Below are positions 1 to 8,458 of a stretch of 43,803 nucleotides of DNA, one piece after another. The notes beneath the pieces are model-generated. The model was not told where the DNA came from, searched no databases, and saw only the letters and a program-made list of their open reading frames with translations. The stretch is from NCBI RefSeq assembly GCF_013391405.1, contig NZ_JACBFD010000014.1, forward strand, positions 1-43,803, written 5' to 3'. The stretch is from Staphylococcus sp. GSSP0090 (lineage in GTDB: Bacteria > Bacillota > Bacilli > Staphylococcales > Staphylococcaceae). How positions within the stretch are numbered: position 1 is the first letter of the stretch; each line of letters starts with the position of its first letter. Both the position numbers and the translations under genes were made by a program.

Positions 1-92
1 TATATTACTTGTCTTCTATATTTTGGTGCGAAGACTATGTGATACTTACAATTCCATTTTGTATGTGCTAAACTGTTTGTGTCGGATGACAT
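1..92 (-). CDS. tnpA: IS200/IS605-family transposase TnpA, N-terminal fragment (runs off the window)
   Basis: Only the first 30 codons are present; the reading frame leaves the window at base 1. The visible peptide starts MSSDTNSLAHTKWNCK and continues with YHIVFAPKYRR, the hallmark N-terminus of Y1-type HUH single-strand transposases of the IS200 group (known of the family). The start ATG at 90-92 has a GAGGAG ribosome binding site at 103-108. The catalytic HUH and tyrosine parts lie outside, so integrity cannot be judged. Confidence 0.85.
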   Translation of the reverse strand, partial: MSSDTNSLAHTKWNCKYHIVFAPKYRRQVI

Positions 93-230
93 TAAATAGC
101 ATCTCCTCGTGTTGATTATTTTGGTTGGCTGACCAACATATATTCTAGCACGTAGAGATGCATTTTTTGTGACAACGGTATAACCTTTTCTGAACCATAC
201 GCATAGCGTATGGTTTTCTTTCTATAATTA
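1..230 (-). mobile_element. IS200-type insertion sequence, left part
   Basis: It consists of the tnpA start plus an upstream non-coding stretch with two hairpins: GTTGG/CCAAC (124-128 and 133-137) close to the transposase ribosome site, and a 10-bp perfect stem AACCATACGC/GCGTATGGTT (193-202 and 206-215). IS200-type elements lack terminal inverted repeats but carry such subterminal hairpins, used for strand recognition and for limiting outside transcription. The exact outer tip, put here near 230, is inferred. Confidence 0.7.
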
Positions 231-231
231 A

Positions 232-270
232 AAAGCCATAAAGCATTAATACAAAGATGCTTTATGGCTT
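232..270. terminator. Stem-loop, copy 1 of a duplicated terminator-like hairpin
   Basis: A 14-bp perfect stem, AAGCCATAAAGCAT (233-246) with ATGCTTTATGGCTT (257-270), and a 10-base loop. It is almost identical to the hairpin at 794-833. The left arm is preceded by AAA, so on the minus strand the stem ends in a short U run; it could stop transcription heading into the IS. Confidence 0.5.
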
Positions 271-274
271 CATT

Positions 275-320
275 ACATAGACACTCCCTTCGCAACTTAA
301 TGTGAAGGGAGTGTCTATGT
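275..320. repeat. Perfect 17-bp inverted repeat
   Basis: ACATAGACACTCCCTTC (275-291) is perfectly complementary to 304-320 around a 12-base loop. Neither strand has a T tract after the stem, so it is not a standard intrinsic terminator. Function unknown; it could be a small-RNA stem, a protein site or a remnant of a mobile element end. Confidence 0.6.
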
Positions 321-669
321 TCAGTATATAACTATATACAAAATAGTAGTCTTTCAGATTATTACTAGCCATTCACTTGGCAGTGCGCTGTCTCGGCATA
401 TTGCGTCAGGTGGTACATAACATCTGTGCCTTGGAGGTATTGTTCTTTTATGTAATGATGTTTCATCACGTTTAGCGTTGATAAAATCGTTTGTTCTGAA
501 AAATACAGGTACTTCTTTAAGTCTTATATATAGTGTTACTAATTCAATTGCTTTTTACAGTAAAAATTATGCATTAAAGAGTACTTATTATCCTGAATCA
601 ATCGCTAATGTAATAGGCAACATCTACTCTACTTCTAATCTTTCATTCATTTGTTCTCGTTGTGCAATA
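321..669. other. Intergenic stretch without recognised gene
   Basis: A 105-codon open frame runs from 478 on the plus strand, but it starts without a convincing ribosome site, has a composition unlike a protein and runs through the palindromic repeat at 670-766. I treat the whole stretch as non-coding, possibly decayed sequence. Confidence 0.5.
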
Positions 670-766
670 TTGGCAGTGATTTATACCGACTCCTGCGGGA
701 ATAGCACTAGCCGAAGACTACAGGCTAAGGCAGTGCCCGCGGAAAGCGTGCATAAAAAACTGCCAA
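670..766. repeat. Imperfect palindromic intergenic repeat, about 97 bp
   Basis: Nested arms: TTGGCAGT (670-677) with ACTGCCAA (759-766), CCTGCGGG (692-699) with CCCGCGG (736-742), and AGCC (709-712) with GGCT (723-726), around the loop gaagactaca. It is far more GC-rich than its surroundings. The layout resembles dispersed staphylococcal intergenic palindromes containing a GCGGGAATAGC-like core, but that link is from memory. Confidence 0.5.
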
Positions 767-793
767 CAAACCCGAAGACATTGTCGACAGTCT

Positions 794-833
794 AAAGCCA
801 TAAGGCATCTATACAAAGATGCTTTATGGCTTT
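794..833. terminator. Stem-loop, copy 2, terminator-like on both strands
   Basis: A 16-bp stem, AAAGCCATAAGGCATC (794-809) with GATGCTTTATGGCTTT (818-833), having one G-T wobble, followed by TTTTAAT on the plus strand and by TTTAGAC on the minus strand. It lies about 100 bases beyond the stop of the minus-strand gene at 934 and may end that transcript. Confidence 0.6.
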
Positions 834-933
834 TAATATGAACATAGCGCAATATTAAAATAGAACATTTAATATTAAACTCACTTTAACTATGCTTATT
901 TCTTTTTTATTGAATGATTTCTCGAATCACCTA

Positions 934-2316
934 TTAATTAAAATATAAATGTGCCATTAATGAAATAATTGGCAAAGCGATAATTGTTCTAATTAAGAAA
1001 ATTACAAACAGTTTAAAAATACTTACAGGAATTTTTGATCCTAAGATAACGCCGCCTACTTCTGATAAATAAATTAATTGCGTAATACTCAGGGCACCTA
1101 CTACAAATAAAGTAATGTCATTGCCGACACCTTCAATTAAAATTGAAGGTAAAAACATATCTGCGAATCCAATTAATACCGTTTCTGAGGCTTGTACAGC
1201 TTCAGGAATTTGCAATAATTCTAGATAAGGTACAAAAGGCTTACCGATAATTGCAAATACAGGCGTATAGGTAGCAATAATTGTCGCTAATGTTCCGACA
1301 CTCATTACTACTGGTAAAATAACAAACCACATATCAATCACTGTTTTAAAGCCAGATTTAAAAAACGATTTAAAACCAGGTGCTTTAATTCCAGTTTCTG
1401 TAGCCATATCAAAACCATGTCTAAGTGCAGTTTTATTTTCTGGTAATTTTTCAGTTCTCATATCTTCAGAAACTTCTTTAGAATATTCGTCTTTAATGGC
1501 TTTCAACGGCCAAATTCTAGGCAAAATGAACGCACATACTAAACACGAAATAATCACAGTTAAATAAAAATAGAAGAAATGATTTTGCATATGCACAGTT
1601 TCCGCAACAACGATTGCAAAAGTAAGTGATACAACACTAAATGTCGTAGCTATGACCGTTGCTTCACGTCTTGAATAGAAACCTTCCTCATACTGTCGAC
1701 TTGTAATTAATACACCTACTGTTCCATCACCAATAAACGATGCTAAATTATCAACAGTTGATCGACCAGGCAATGTGAATAACGGTCTCATGATAGGTCT
1801 AAATACCGGGCCTAATAACTCTAGTAATCCATACTCCATAAGTAATGGTAAGAATAATGCAGCAAAGAAAAAGACAGTAACCAATGTTGGTAATAAACTT
1901 TCAAATACAAGTCCTCCTGTATCCGCAGAATATATTACCTTCGTTCCAACTTTTAAATACGTAATCCATACAAACACAACTGCTAATATTCTTAAAATTA
2001 ACCACACAATCTTTACATTAAACGCATTATACATTAACCCATTAGGTTTTAATTTATTTTTGAATACTGTCGAACATAATATGGATAAAACACCTGATAT
2101 CGTAATAATCATTACAATAATCAGAGGCATAGCATTTCCAATCAAATCTTTTAAAAGTCCTGCTAAAAATGCTACAGGCAATGTTGTTTGTTTTTCTCCA
2201 TCTTCAGTCACCGTTATAGGTACTAAGAATAAAATTATTCCAATTAAAGACATAATAATGAATTTAAGGCGGCCACGTGTTACCTGTGCTTTACTATATT
2301 GATTCACTCTACTCAC
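934..2316 (-). CDS. YjiH-family (nucleoside-recognition/gate domain) membrane protein
   Basis: A 460-residue integral membrane protein with about ten hydrophobic segments and a cytoplasmic-type basic N-terminus (MSRVNQYSKAQVTRGRLK). It resembles YjiH/SpmA-like proteins carrying the 'gate' domain also found in concentrative nucleoside transporters; the stretch SFIGDGTVGVLITSRQYEEG fits that domain. Substrate and role are unknown for this family in staphylococci. A charged loop of about 60 residues (near 260-320) splits the two membrane halves. It lies just downstream of htsC, separated by the htsC terminator, so it is probably a separate transcription unit that is a neighbour by position only. 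Confidence 0.8.
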   Translation of the reverse strand: MSRVNQYSKAQVTRGRLKFIIMSLIGIILFLVPITVTEDGEKQTTLPVAFLAGLLKDLIGNAMPLIIVMIITISGVLSILCSTVFKNKLKPNGLMYNAFNVKIVWLILRILAVVFVWITYLKVGTKVIYSADTGGLVFESLLPTLVTVFFFAALFLPLLMEYGLLELLGPVFRPIMRPLFTLPGRSTVDNLASFIGDGTVGVLITSRQYEEGFYSRREATVIATTFSVVSLTFAIVVAETVHMQNHFFYFYLTVIISCLVCAFILPRIWPLKAIKDEYSKEVSEDMRTEKLPENKTALRHGFDMATETGIKAPGFKSFFKSGFKTVIDMWFVILPVVMSVGTLATIIATYTPVFAIIGKPFVPYLELLQIPEAVQASETVLIGFADMFLPSILIEGVGNDITLFVVGALSITQLIYLSEVGGVILGSKIPVSIFKLFVIFLIRTIIALPIISLMAHLYFN

Positions 2317-2423
2317 CCCTTAGGTGTTTATTTTGAATTATTTTTTTAAAACAACAGCCATAATTATAACTTAAGTTGTATAAATATGTAAATTACTAAA
2401 TGATGACTTTTTAGTGTCTTCTT

Positions 2424-2466
2424 AAAAAAGTAGAATCGATTCTATTATCATAGAATTAATTCTACT
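2424..2466 (-). terminator. Terminator of the htsABC operon
   Basis: A 16-base stem, 2429-2444 with 2451-2466, with two internal mismatches and loop ttatca. On the minus strand it is followed by TTTTTT (2423-2428 region). It lies 59 bases past the htsC stop, in the right direction to end htsABC transcripts. Confidence 0.75.
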
Positions 2467-2524
2467 TTATATGAAAGCGTTTACTTTTGCAATTTTTTAT
2501 TCAATTTTCTTTTTTTAATTTAAA

Positions 2525-3487
2525 TTAAATTTTTCTTAATAAAAATAAAAAGTATGGTACGCCTACGATTGCCACGATAACTCCTACTGGAATATCAAGT
2601 GGTGGGTGAATACCTCTGGCAAGGCAATCACTGATTGAAAGGAGTAAAGCACCAATCAATCCTGACATCAGTGTTATATGAATATGTTTATGACCTACGA
2701 TTCTTCGTGCAATATGTGGTGCTATCAATCCAAGGAAACTCAGGCCACCTACAATTGATATAGATGCACCAGCTAATATTACGGCTAATAATAGAAGGAT
2801 CATTTTAATTTTTTTTACTTTTGAACCTAATGCAATCGCAATATCGTCGCCTAGCGACAAAATATCGAGTTGATGACAATAATATAGAATAATTGGAAGT
2901 GCGATGATAAACCACGGCAAAACAACCCAAACATGCATCATATTATGGCCATAAAGACTACCAGTTAACCACACTAGTGCCGTATTAGCATCCATTGGAT
3001 TACGAATTAATAAATACTGAACAATCGCTGTACAGATCGCACCAATTGCTAAACCTATAAGCGCTAGTTTTGATCCTTGAACATTAAATTTAGATATCAG
3101 TATGGTTAGTATAATACTAATACACAATGCCCCTGCAAAAGATCCAAATGGTAAGACAAACAATGGTGCAGAAGGAAATAACATAATGATGGTTACTGCA
3201 GATAGACTTGCACCTTTTGTAATACCGATAACATCTGGAGAGGCTAGTGCATTTCTAACTACACCTTGAATCAATGAACCAGATATCGCTAAGCTACTAC
3301 CAACAATAATCGCTAATAACATTCTAGGGATTCTATATTCATTTAAAATAAAATTATCTTGATTCAATAAACTTTTAACCGCTTCGATTGGATTTATAAA
3401 TACTGCACCAATAGACAATGATGCAATTGCAGAAATAATTAATAAAATCGTTACAATGCCATAACGTATAGTTAATTTCCCCATCAT
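2525..3487 (-). CDS. htsC: Staphyloferrin A ABC importer, permease HtsC
   Basis: A 320-residue FecCD-type permease, the second membrane subunit of the HtsABC ferric-staphyloferrin A importer. It has about nine to ten membrane segments; family motifs visible are RIPRMLLAIIVGSSLAISG near the N-terminus and GGLSFLGLIAPHIARRIVGH near residue 250, the coupling-helix region that contacts the ATPase. No ATPase gene is present here; staphylococcal Hts is known to be powered by FhuC encoded elsewhere. The start overlaps the htsB stop by 4 bases (ATGA), with GGAG upstream, so the two are translationally coupled. HtsB and HtsC probably form the heterodimeric channel. Confidence 0.92.
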   Translation of the reverse strand: MMGKLTIRYGIVTILLIISAIASLSIGAVFINPIEAVKSLLNQDNFILNEYRIPRMLLAIIVGSSLAISGSLIQGVVRNALASPDVIGITKGASLSAVTIIMLFPSAPLFVLPFGSFAGALCISIILTILISKFNVQGSKLALIGLAIGAICTAIVQYLLIRNPMDANTALVWLTGSLYGHNMMHVWVVLPWFIIALPIILYYCHQLDILSLGDDIAIALGSKVKKIKMILLLLAVILAGASISIVGGLSFLGLIAPHIARRIVGHKHIHITLMSGLIGALLLSISDCLARGIHPPLDIPVGVIVAIVGVPYFLFLLRKI

Positions 3488-4518
3488 AATCTATCTACTC
3501 CTTTAATCGTTATTAATAAGAAGTATAGTGCTCCCACAAATGAAGTCACAATACCAACTGGTGATTCAAATGGAAAAGCAATTAAACGACTTAATACATC
3601 CGATAATAATAATAGATCTGCACCAATCACCATTGTCAGTGGAACCATTAATCTATAATCTGCACGTATATAGTGTTTTACTATATGAGGTACGATTAAT
3701 CCAACAAACCCAATGGGTCCTGCTATTGAAACTGATGCACCAGCAAGTACAATGACTAATAAACCAGTAGATATTCTTACCAATTTAACATTTTGTCCGA
3801 GCGACGTAGCTAAGTCTTCACCAAGTTCCATAATTGTTAATTGCTTAGCAATCGCAATTGCCCCTATAAACGCGAGTATAAACCATGGTATGACGCCAAT
3901 CACTTGTGGCCATTGTATTGAAGATAATGAACCTACAAGCCAAAACATCACCGTTGAAGTCGCATCTTCATTTAAAAGAATAATGCCTTGCGTGATACTA
4001 GAAAAAAATAGATGTATCGCCATACCTGCTAATGCAAGTTTAACGGGTGTCATTCCCCTAGTGGATCCTGATAACAGATACACTGTCAGTCCACCTATAA
4101 ATGCACCTATAAATGCAAGTATTGTTGCATATTCAGATAGAACAGGTACGACCATAGTGATAAAGACAATAACAAACGAAGCACCTGCATTCACACCAAA
4201 AATTTGAGGTGATGCCAACGGGTTTCTCGTCATTGCTTGCATTAATAGGCCTGCTACACCCAAGGCTGCACCTATGAATAAAGCTGCCAACATACGTGGC
4301 ATGCGCACATTATGTATTAAAAATGTTTGTTTCGTGTCGGTATGATGCCATATGTAATCTATGAAATCGTTAAATGTAATATGCGATGACCCTACACTTA
4401 AATTAAAGTATATAATGACAAAAAGCGCACACACACTCACAAAGAATGTGAGTGCTGTGCGTTTTCTTGTTTTTTTCTCTATTAAGTTGGTTGGGTCAAT
4501 GCTATGTGATTTAGTCAT
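3484..4518 (-). CDS. htsB: Staphyloferrin A ABC importer, permease HtsB
   Basis: A 344-residue FecCD permease and partner of HtsC. A short basic cytoplasmic N-terminus (EKKTRKR) precedes the first membrane helix. The motifs RMPRMLAALFIGAALGVAG and GPIGFVGLIVPHIVKHYI match iron-siderophore permeases, and the latter includes the EAA-like coupling loop. The gene starts 12 bases after the htsA stop with only a weak ribosome site (AGGTAA), suggesting coupling to htsA translation. It is the middle gene of htsABC and is read from the Fur-controlled htsA promoter. Confidence 0.92.
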   Translation of the reverse strand: MTKSHSIDPTNLIEKKTRKRTALTFFVSVCALFVIIYFNLSVGSSHITFNDFIDYIWHHTDTKQTFLIHNVRMPRMLAALFIGAALGVAGLLMQAMTRNPLASPQIFGVNAGASFVIVFITMVVPVLSEYATILAFIGAFIGGLTVYLLSGSTRGMTPVKLALAGMAIHLFFSSITQGIILLNEDATSTVMFWLVGSLSSIQWPQVIGVIPWFILAFIGAIAIAKQLTIMELGEDLATSLGQNVKLVRISTGLLVIVLAGASVSIAGPIGFVGLIVPHIVKHYIRADYRLMVPLTMVIGADLLLLSDVLSRLIAFPFESPVGIVTSFVGALYFLLITIKGVDRL

Positions 4519-4530
4519 TTACCTGTCACC

Positions 4531-5541
4531 CTACTTTTGTTGAGTATCCTTTTTCTCTTCTTTAGAAATATCCACAAGTTGTTTAGCAATTTCTTCTGAA
4601 GAAATGATGCCACGCGCACGTGCCCATGTATTTCTATCTACTACTGAAACGCGATCATTTTTCACTGCGTCTAAGTCTTGCCAAACTGGATCATTTTCTT
4701 GTTTTTTAAGATTTGGATCATTTTCACCTTTATCTGCCATGATAAACATGCGTCCTGGATTAATATCTGAAAGTACTTCTGAATTTAATTGTAAATAAGG
4801 TCCTTTAAGATATTTAGATAAGTTGTCTGTTTTTGTTTTGTTTAATGCATTATTAAAACCTAACTCTTTTAACAGTTCTCCAACATATGTATTATCAGGA
4901 TGTGCTAATAAGCCAGATTTTGCTACTACAGCAGGTAATACGGGTTGAGATTTATCCATCGTAATTTCCTTACTGTATTTATCCATTAAATCATTATGCT
5001 CTTTTAGTCTTTCTTTACCTTTATCTTCTTTACCTACCGCTTTGGCAATTGTTTTAAAGGCTTCTAAATTATCTTTATAATCACTATCAAAGCTTGGTAA
5101 CATAATCGTTGGTGCTATTTTTTCTAAATCTTTTTGTATGCTTTTATGCCTATTGCTATCAGCGATAATGACGTCTGGTTTCTGATTACTAATTTCTTCT
5201 AAGTTAGGTTGTTTACGTGCCCCAACTGAAGTATAATCTCCAATTTGTTTGCGAATAGGTTCAAGGATTCTTTCTTTTTTACCATCATCCGCGACACCTA
5301 CAGGTTTAACATCTAATGCTGCAAGTGCATCAACAAATGAGAATTCAAGTGCTACTACGCGTTTAGGATCTTTGGCAACTTTAGTCGTGCCTCCGTCATG
5401 CTTAATAGTCACACCGTCTTTGTCGTCATCACCTTTATTCGATTTGCTCGAATCATTATCACTCACACTACCACAGGCAGCCAATATGACAAGTGTTAAA
5501 GTTAAAAACAGGATACCCATAATTTTGTAACTATGTTTCAT
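4531..5541 (-). CDS. htsA: Staphyloferrin A-binding lipoprotein HtsA
   Basis: A 336-residue siderophore receptor lipoprotein. The signal peptide ends in the lipobox LAAC (Cys23), giving a lipid-anchored protein on the outer face of the membrane. A class III periplasmic-binding-protein fold is indicated by [20 protein letters not shown] and [12 protein letters not shown]; the C-terminal [15 protein letters not shown] carries the paired arginines that in S. aureus HtsA contact ferric staphyloferrin A. I start at ATG 5541 because AAGGAG sits 9 bases upstream; the GTG three codons earlier abuts the ribosome site. First gene of htsABC, next to the siderophore synthesis genes. Confidence 0.93.
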   Translation of the reverse strand: MKHSYKIMGILFLTLTLVILAACGSVSDNDSSKSNKGDDDKDGVTIKHDGGTTKVAKDPKRVVALEFSFVDALAALDVKPVGVADDGKKERILEPIRKQIGDYTSVGARKQPNLEEISNQKPDVIIADSNRHKSIQKDLEKIAPTIMLPSFDSDYKDNLEAFKTIAKAVGKEDKGKERLKEHNDLMDKYSKEITMDKSQPVLPAVVAKSGLLAHPDNTYVGELLKELGFNNALNKTKTDNLSKYLKGPYLQLNSEVLSDINPGRMFIMADKGENDPNLKKQENDPVWQDLDAVKNDRVSVVDRNTWARARGIISSEEIAKQLVDISKEEKKDTQQK

Positions 5542-5578
5542 CGTTTTCACTCCTTAGATATGTATCATTACACACTTT

Positions 5579-5607
5579 ATTCTATTGATAATGATTATCG
5601 GTGTCAA
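5579..5607 (-). promoter_or_regulatory. htsABC promoter with Fur box in the spacer
   Basis: -35 TTGACA (5602-5607), 17-base spacer, -10 TAGAAT (5579-5584). The spacer holds GATAATCATTATC (minus strand, 5587-5599), the core of the Fur box; over 19 bases it matches the classical GATAATGATAATCATTATC at 15 positions. Fur-Fe(II) binding here would block RNA polymerase. Confidence 0.85.
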
Positions 5608-5635
5608 TGAAAACTTTTAAACTTTTTATTAAAAA

Positions 5636-6697
5636 TTAAAAGCGATTTGATTTTTCAACATTAAAATGGCTACACAACTTTTCTATAATATTGTCATGAT
5701 GATAATCTTTTTGCAAATTAACCATATACATGCTATGCGCCAGCGCTTTATAACCTAAACTGAATTGTATCTTATCACCTATTTGGTAGTAATCTTGATT
5801 CATTAAATCAAGCATGACATGATCACTCGTACCGCCTACAATATTTACATGATGATGCAACGGTTGAATATCTTCTACAGCTGTATCTAAATTACCAATA
5901 TCTACAATTGCCTGTAAGTATTGTTGTCCAGTCGTAATATTCATTCTCGGCTTAATTTCTACGATTTCCGCTTCTAAGGTAATAGCATTTTGATATAAAG
6001 AAGCTATAGCTTGGTTCGTAGTGGTTTCTACACCTCTGAATAAGGTTTCTCCTATTCTCAATTCATTAATTCTGCCAAAATCTCTATAAAGCATTTGCGG
6101 TATCATGCTGGAATTACCACCAGAAATAATTGAGAATTTCATATTTGTCTCACGTTCTATTGAATCTACAAATTGATTAATTAGAATTACATCTTCTTCT
6201 GTTGGTACTACGGATTGAAAGCACATAAAATTAAATGCCAGTCCAACGATTGATACATGATGCATGAATAAAATTTCATTTATATACTCAATGATGTCAT
6301 AGGTAAGAATGCCCTCTCGACCATCTTTCCAATCTACCATTAGCAATATTTTATGTTTTGTACCTTTTGCTCTAGCGATATCATTTATTCGGCGAATTGT
6401 GGTGATCTCTGTTTGTATGCTGATATCCGTATGTTCCACAACATCTATTAATTCATTTCGACTCGGTGTCCGAATCATCATAAATGATAAATCTTCATTC
6501 TTACTTTTAGTGATATTTTCAATACGGGCGTCTGCAAAATGCGTTAAACCGATTGCTTTAAGTGTTTCTACAATTCTATGGTCACCACCAACACACTTAA
6601 TTACGGGTGTAAATCGTATATGATTTTGATTGAAAATAGACGATAATACTTGGGCATTATATTTTATTTTTGATAAATTTATTTTTACTTGCGCCAT
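5636..6697 (-). CDS. sfaC: Ornithine racemase for staphyloferrin A synthesis, SfaC
   Basis: A 353-residue PLP-dependent enzyme of the alanine-racemase fold, expected to make D-ornithine, the backbone of staphyloferrin A. The N-terminal barrel contains TPVIKCVGGDH, with Lys34 as the likely Schiff-base lysine. SIISGGNSSMIPQ and the following INELRIGETLFRGVE match the phosphate-binding and active-site regions of amino-acid racemases. It is the last gene of sfaABC, starts 3 bases after the sfaB stop, and lies 85 bases before htsA, whose own promoter falls in that gap. No terminator is seen between sfaC and htsA, so read-through is possible. Confidence 0.88.
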   Translation of the reverse strand: MAQVKINLSKIKYNAQVLSSIFNQNHIRFTPVIKCVGGDHRIVETLKAIGLTHFADARIENITKSKNEDLSFMMIRTPSRNELIDVVEHTDISIQTEITTIRRINDIARAKGTKHKILLMVDWKDGREGILTYDIIEYINEILFMHHVSIVGLAFNFMCFQSVVPTEEDVILINQFVDSIERETNMKFSIISGGNSSMIPQMLYRDFGRINELRIGETLFRGVETTTNQAIASLYQNAITLEAEIVEIKPRMNITTGQQYLQAIVDIGNLDTAVEDIQPLHHHVNIVGGTSDHVMLDLMNQDYYQIGDKIQFSLGYKALAHSMYMVNLQKDYHHDNIIEKLCSHFNVEKSNRF

Positions 6698-6700
6698 ACG

Positions 6701-8458
6701 TTACACCTCTTTATATATCGGGTTCCTCAAATCTATCGTTACATAATGTTTCACTTTACCTTCCATTCTCATGCGCAATAAAGCTTTGACAGTAATTGTC
6801 GGCCCGAATAATACTTCTTTTAACTTTTTAGCATGTGGTTTACTAGAATCAATCGCTTGTTCAACAATTTCACTTACTACCTCAAACAACTGCTTTTCTT
6901 CAACTCCATCGTATTGAGAGAAATGGTGTATCAATTCTGCAATTTGATTTTGAATCACAGCATGTTGAAATTTGGCAATGACTGATTCTATATTTTCAGC
7001 AATTAAGCTTTTATTTGTAACCATAATATTCGGTAATTTCTGTTGTAAAGTTGATAAATCTATTCTTGAACCACCTAAATCTCTAATGATAAATTGCATT
7101 TGATAATTAGGACCTAAATTAACAATTGTATTTTGCATATGTGCTTCTAACGCAATACCATAATCCTGTATATAAGCGATTAATGGCTCGATCAACGTCT
7201 TTGTATAAATGCTGAGAAATTTTTTAATATTGTCCTTTGTAATCTCATCATTGATCCAATTCAAATAGCTATCTACGGTTATTTGGTTATCAACTGGATT
7301 TTTATTAACTAAACTTGCTGTCACTAATGTTGTCCCATTGTTAGCCAAATAAGGTTGATGTCTAACAATGCAAGCTAAATGACGTGCTATATCCGGTTCT
7401 GTATTTGCATGAATACCAAATGGTTCCATAGCAACCTGTAATTGGGGATATATATCTAACATATCTTGTAATTCATAACTGAGTTTAGGTCCATCAACCG
7501 TTGTCACACTAGATACTGTACGTACTGCACTTGTGGCTTGTACATTAACTGGTAACTTTATATGATATGGTTTGCCTATTAACTGCATGGTTCTAAATGA
7601 TAGTGTTGCTTTTGCTTCAACTTCAAAAGGCGTTGGCAATAGATACTTAGACTCAATCCATTCTGCAAATTTGTGCGGAATAACCTTTTCATATTGCCAA
7701 GGGTGTACAAAGATTAAGCTATAATCGTTTAATTCCAAGTCATGTAAATCTAAAAAAGCCTTTAATTTATAACGATATTCAGGGACGATTTTATCTAATA
7801 TGAAGTCCGTATCATCCTCCATAGACGTTATGACACAATGCTGTTTATGTATGAGCATGATTGGCAGACCAATTATTTTTTCAAATTCTGGTGCATATTG
7901 TTTTACCTCTTCATCTGATAAAGGTAATTTGGTCTTAGATAATGGATGGGTTGGATGACCTTCGATTACAAGACTTTCTGAATAACTTAAATCATTAATT
8001 TGTTCTGAATCCACCATATGCTGAAGCCATGAAAAGAAATTAATTGTTTCAGGCATTTTTGAAAACTTAAGTGTTGCATGAATGAGCGATTGTCTGTGAT
8101 GAAAGTGTTCATATGTTAATGCAAAGCCTGTTCGACTAGATATCAATTCTTCAGTCAATCTCTGGCTAATTGGCATATCAAAATGAGTAGCGAGTACAGA
8201 TAACAGTTGCTCTAATGAAGCAATCTCTGTCTCTACTTTGCCTTTGATATAACAGATTGCACCATAAAATTCATATCGTTCCATAGCACTTTTTCTAGAT
8301 TTTTGTATTCTCAACACTTGACCATGAATTTGCAATTCTACAAAATGGTCATATTCATTAAAGCACATACCTTCAGGAAAAATTTGTTCTTTAACAATTG
8401 CGTTAAATATACGATATTGTACATTTCTATCTGCTAATTGCCATGTTTGATGCCTCAT
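6701..8458 (-). CDS. sfaB: Staphyloferrin A synthetase SfaB (NIS, IucA/IucC family)
   Basis: A 585-residue NRPS-independent siderophore synthetase. By analogy with S. aureus SfaB it joins a second citrate to the citryl-D-ornithine made by SfaD, using ATP to adenylate a carboxylate. Motifs visible: EGHPTHPLSKTK (nucleotide-binding HP region), HPWQYEKVIPHKF, KLPVNVQATSAVRTVSS, GIALEAHMQNTIV and the IIRDLGGSRID stretch, all in family order. The C-terminal FhuF-like part ends KALLRMRMEG. Its start overlaps the sfaA stop by 4 bases (ATGA) with GGAGG upstream. Confidence 0.93.
   Translation of the reverse strand: MRHQTWQLADRNVQYRIFNAIVKEQIFPEGMCFNEYDHFVELQIHGQVLRIQKSRKSAMERYEFYGAICYIKGKVETEIASLEQLLSVLATHFDMPISQRLTEELISSRTGFALTYEHFHHRQSLIHATLKFSKMPETINFFSWLQHMVDSEQINDLSYSESLVIEGHPTHPLSKTKLPLSDEEVKQYAPEFEKIIGLPIMLIHKQHCVITSMEDDTDFILDKIVPEYRYKLKAFLDLHDLELNDYSLIFVHPWQYEKVIPHKFAEWIESKYLLPTPFEVEAKATLSFRTMQLIGKPYHIKLPVNVQATSAVRTVSSVTTVDGPKLSYELQDMLDIYPQLQVAMEPFGIHANTEPDIARHLACIVRHQPYLANNGTTLVTASLVNKNPVDNQITVDSYLNWINDEITKDNIKKFLSIYTKTLIEPLIAYIQDYGIALEAHMQNTIVNLGPNYQMQFIIRDLGGSRIDLSTLQQKLPNIMVTNKSLIAENIESVIAKFQHAVIQNQIAELIHHFSQYDGVEEKQLFEVVSEIVEQAIDSSKPHAKKLKEVLFGPTITVKALLRMRMEGKVKHYVTIDLRNPIYKEV

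Noticed and set aside
478..795. 105-codon plus-strand ORF
   Set aside because: No convincing ribosome site, unprotein-like composition, and it runs through the 670-766 palindrome into a terminator stem.
1775..2302. 175-codon plus-strand ORF
   Set aside because: Antisense shadow of the YjiH-type membrane protein gene, with no ribosome site.
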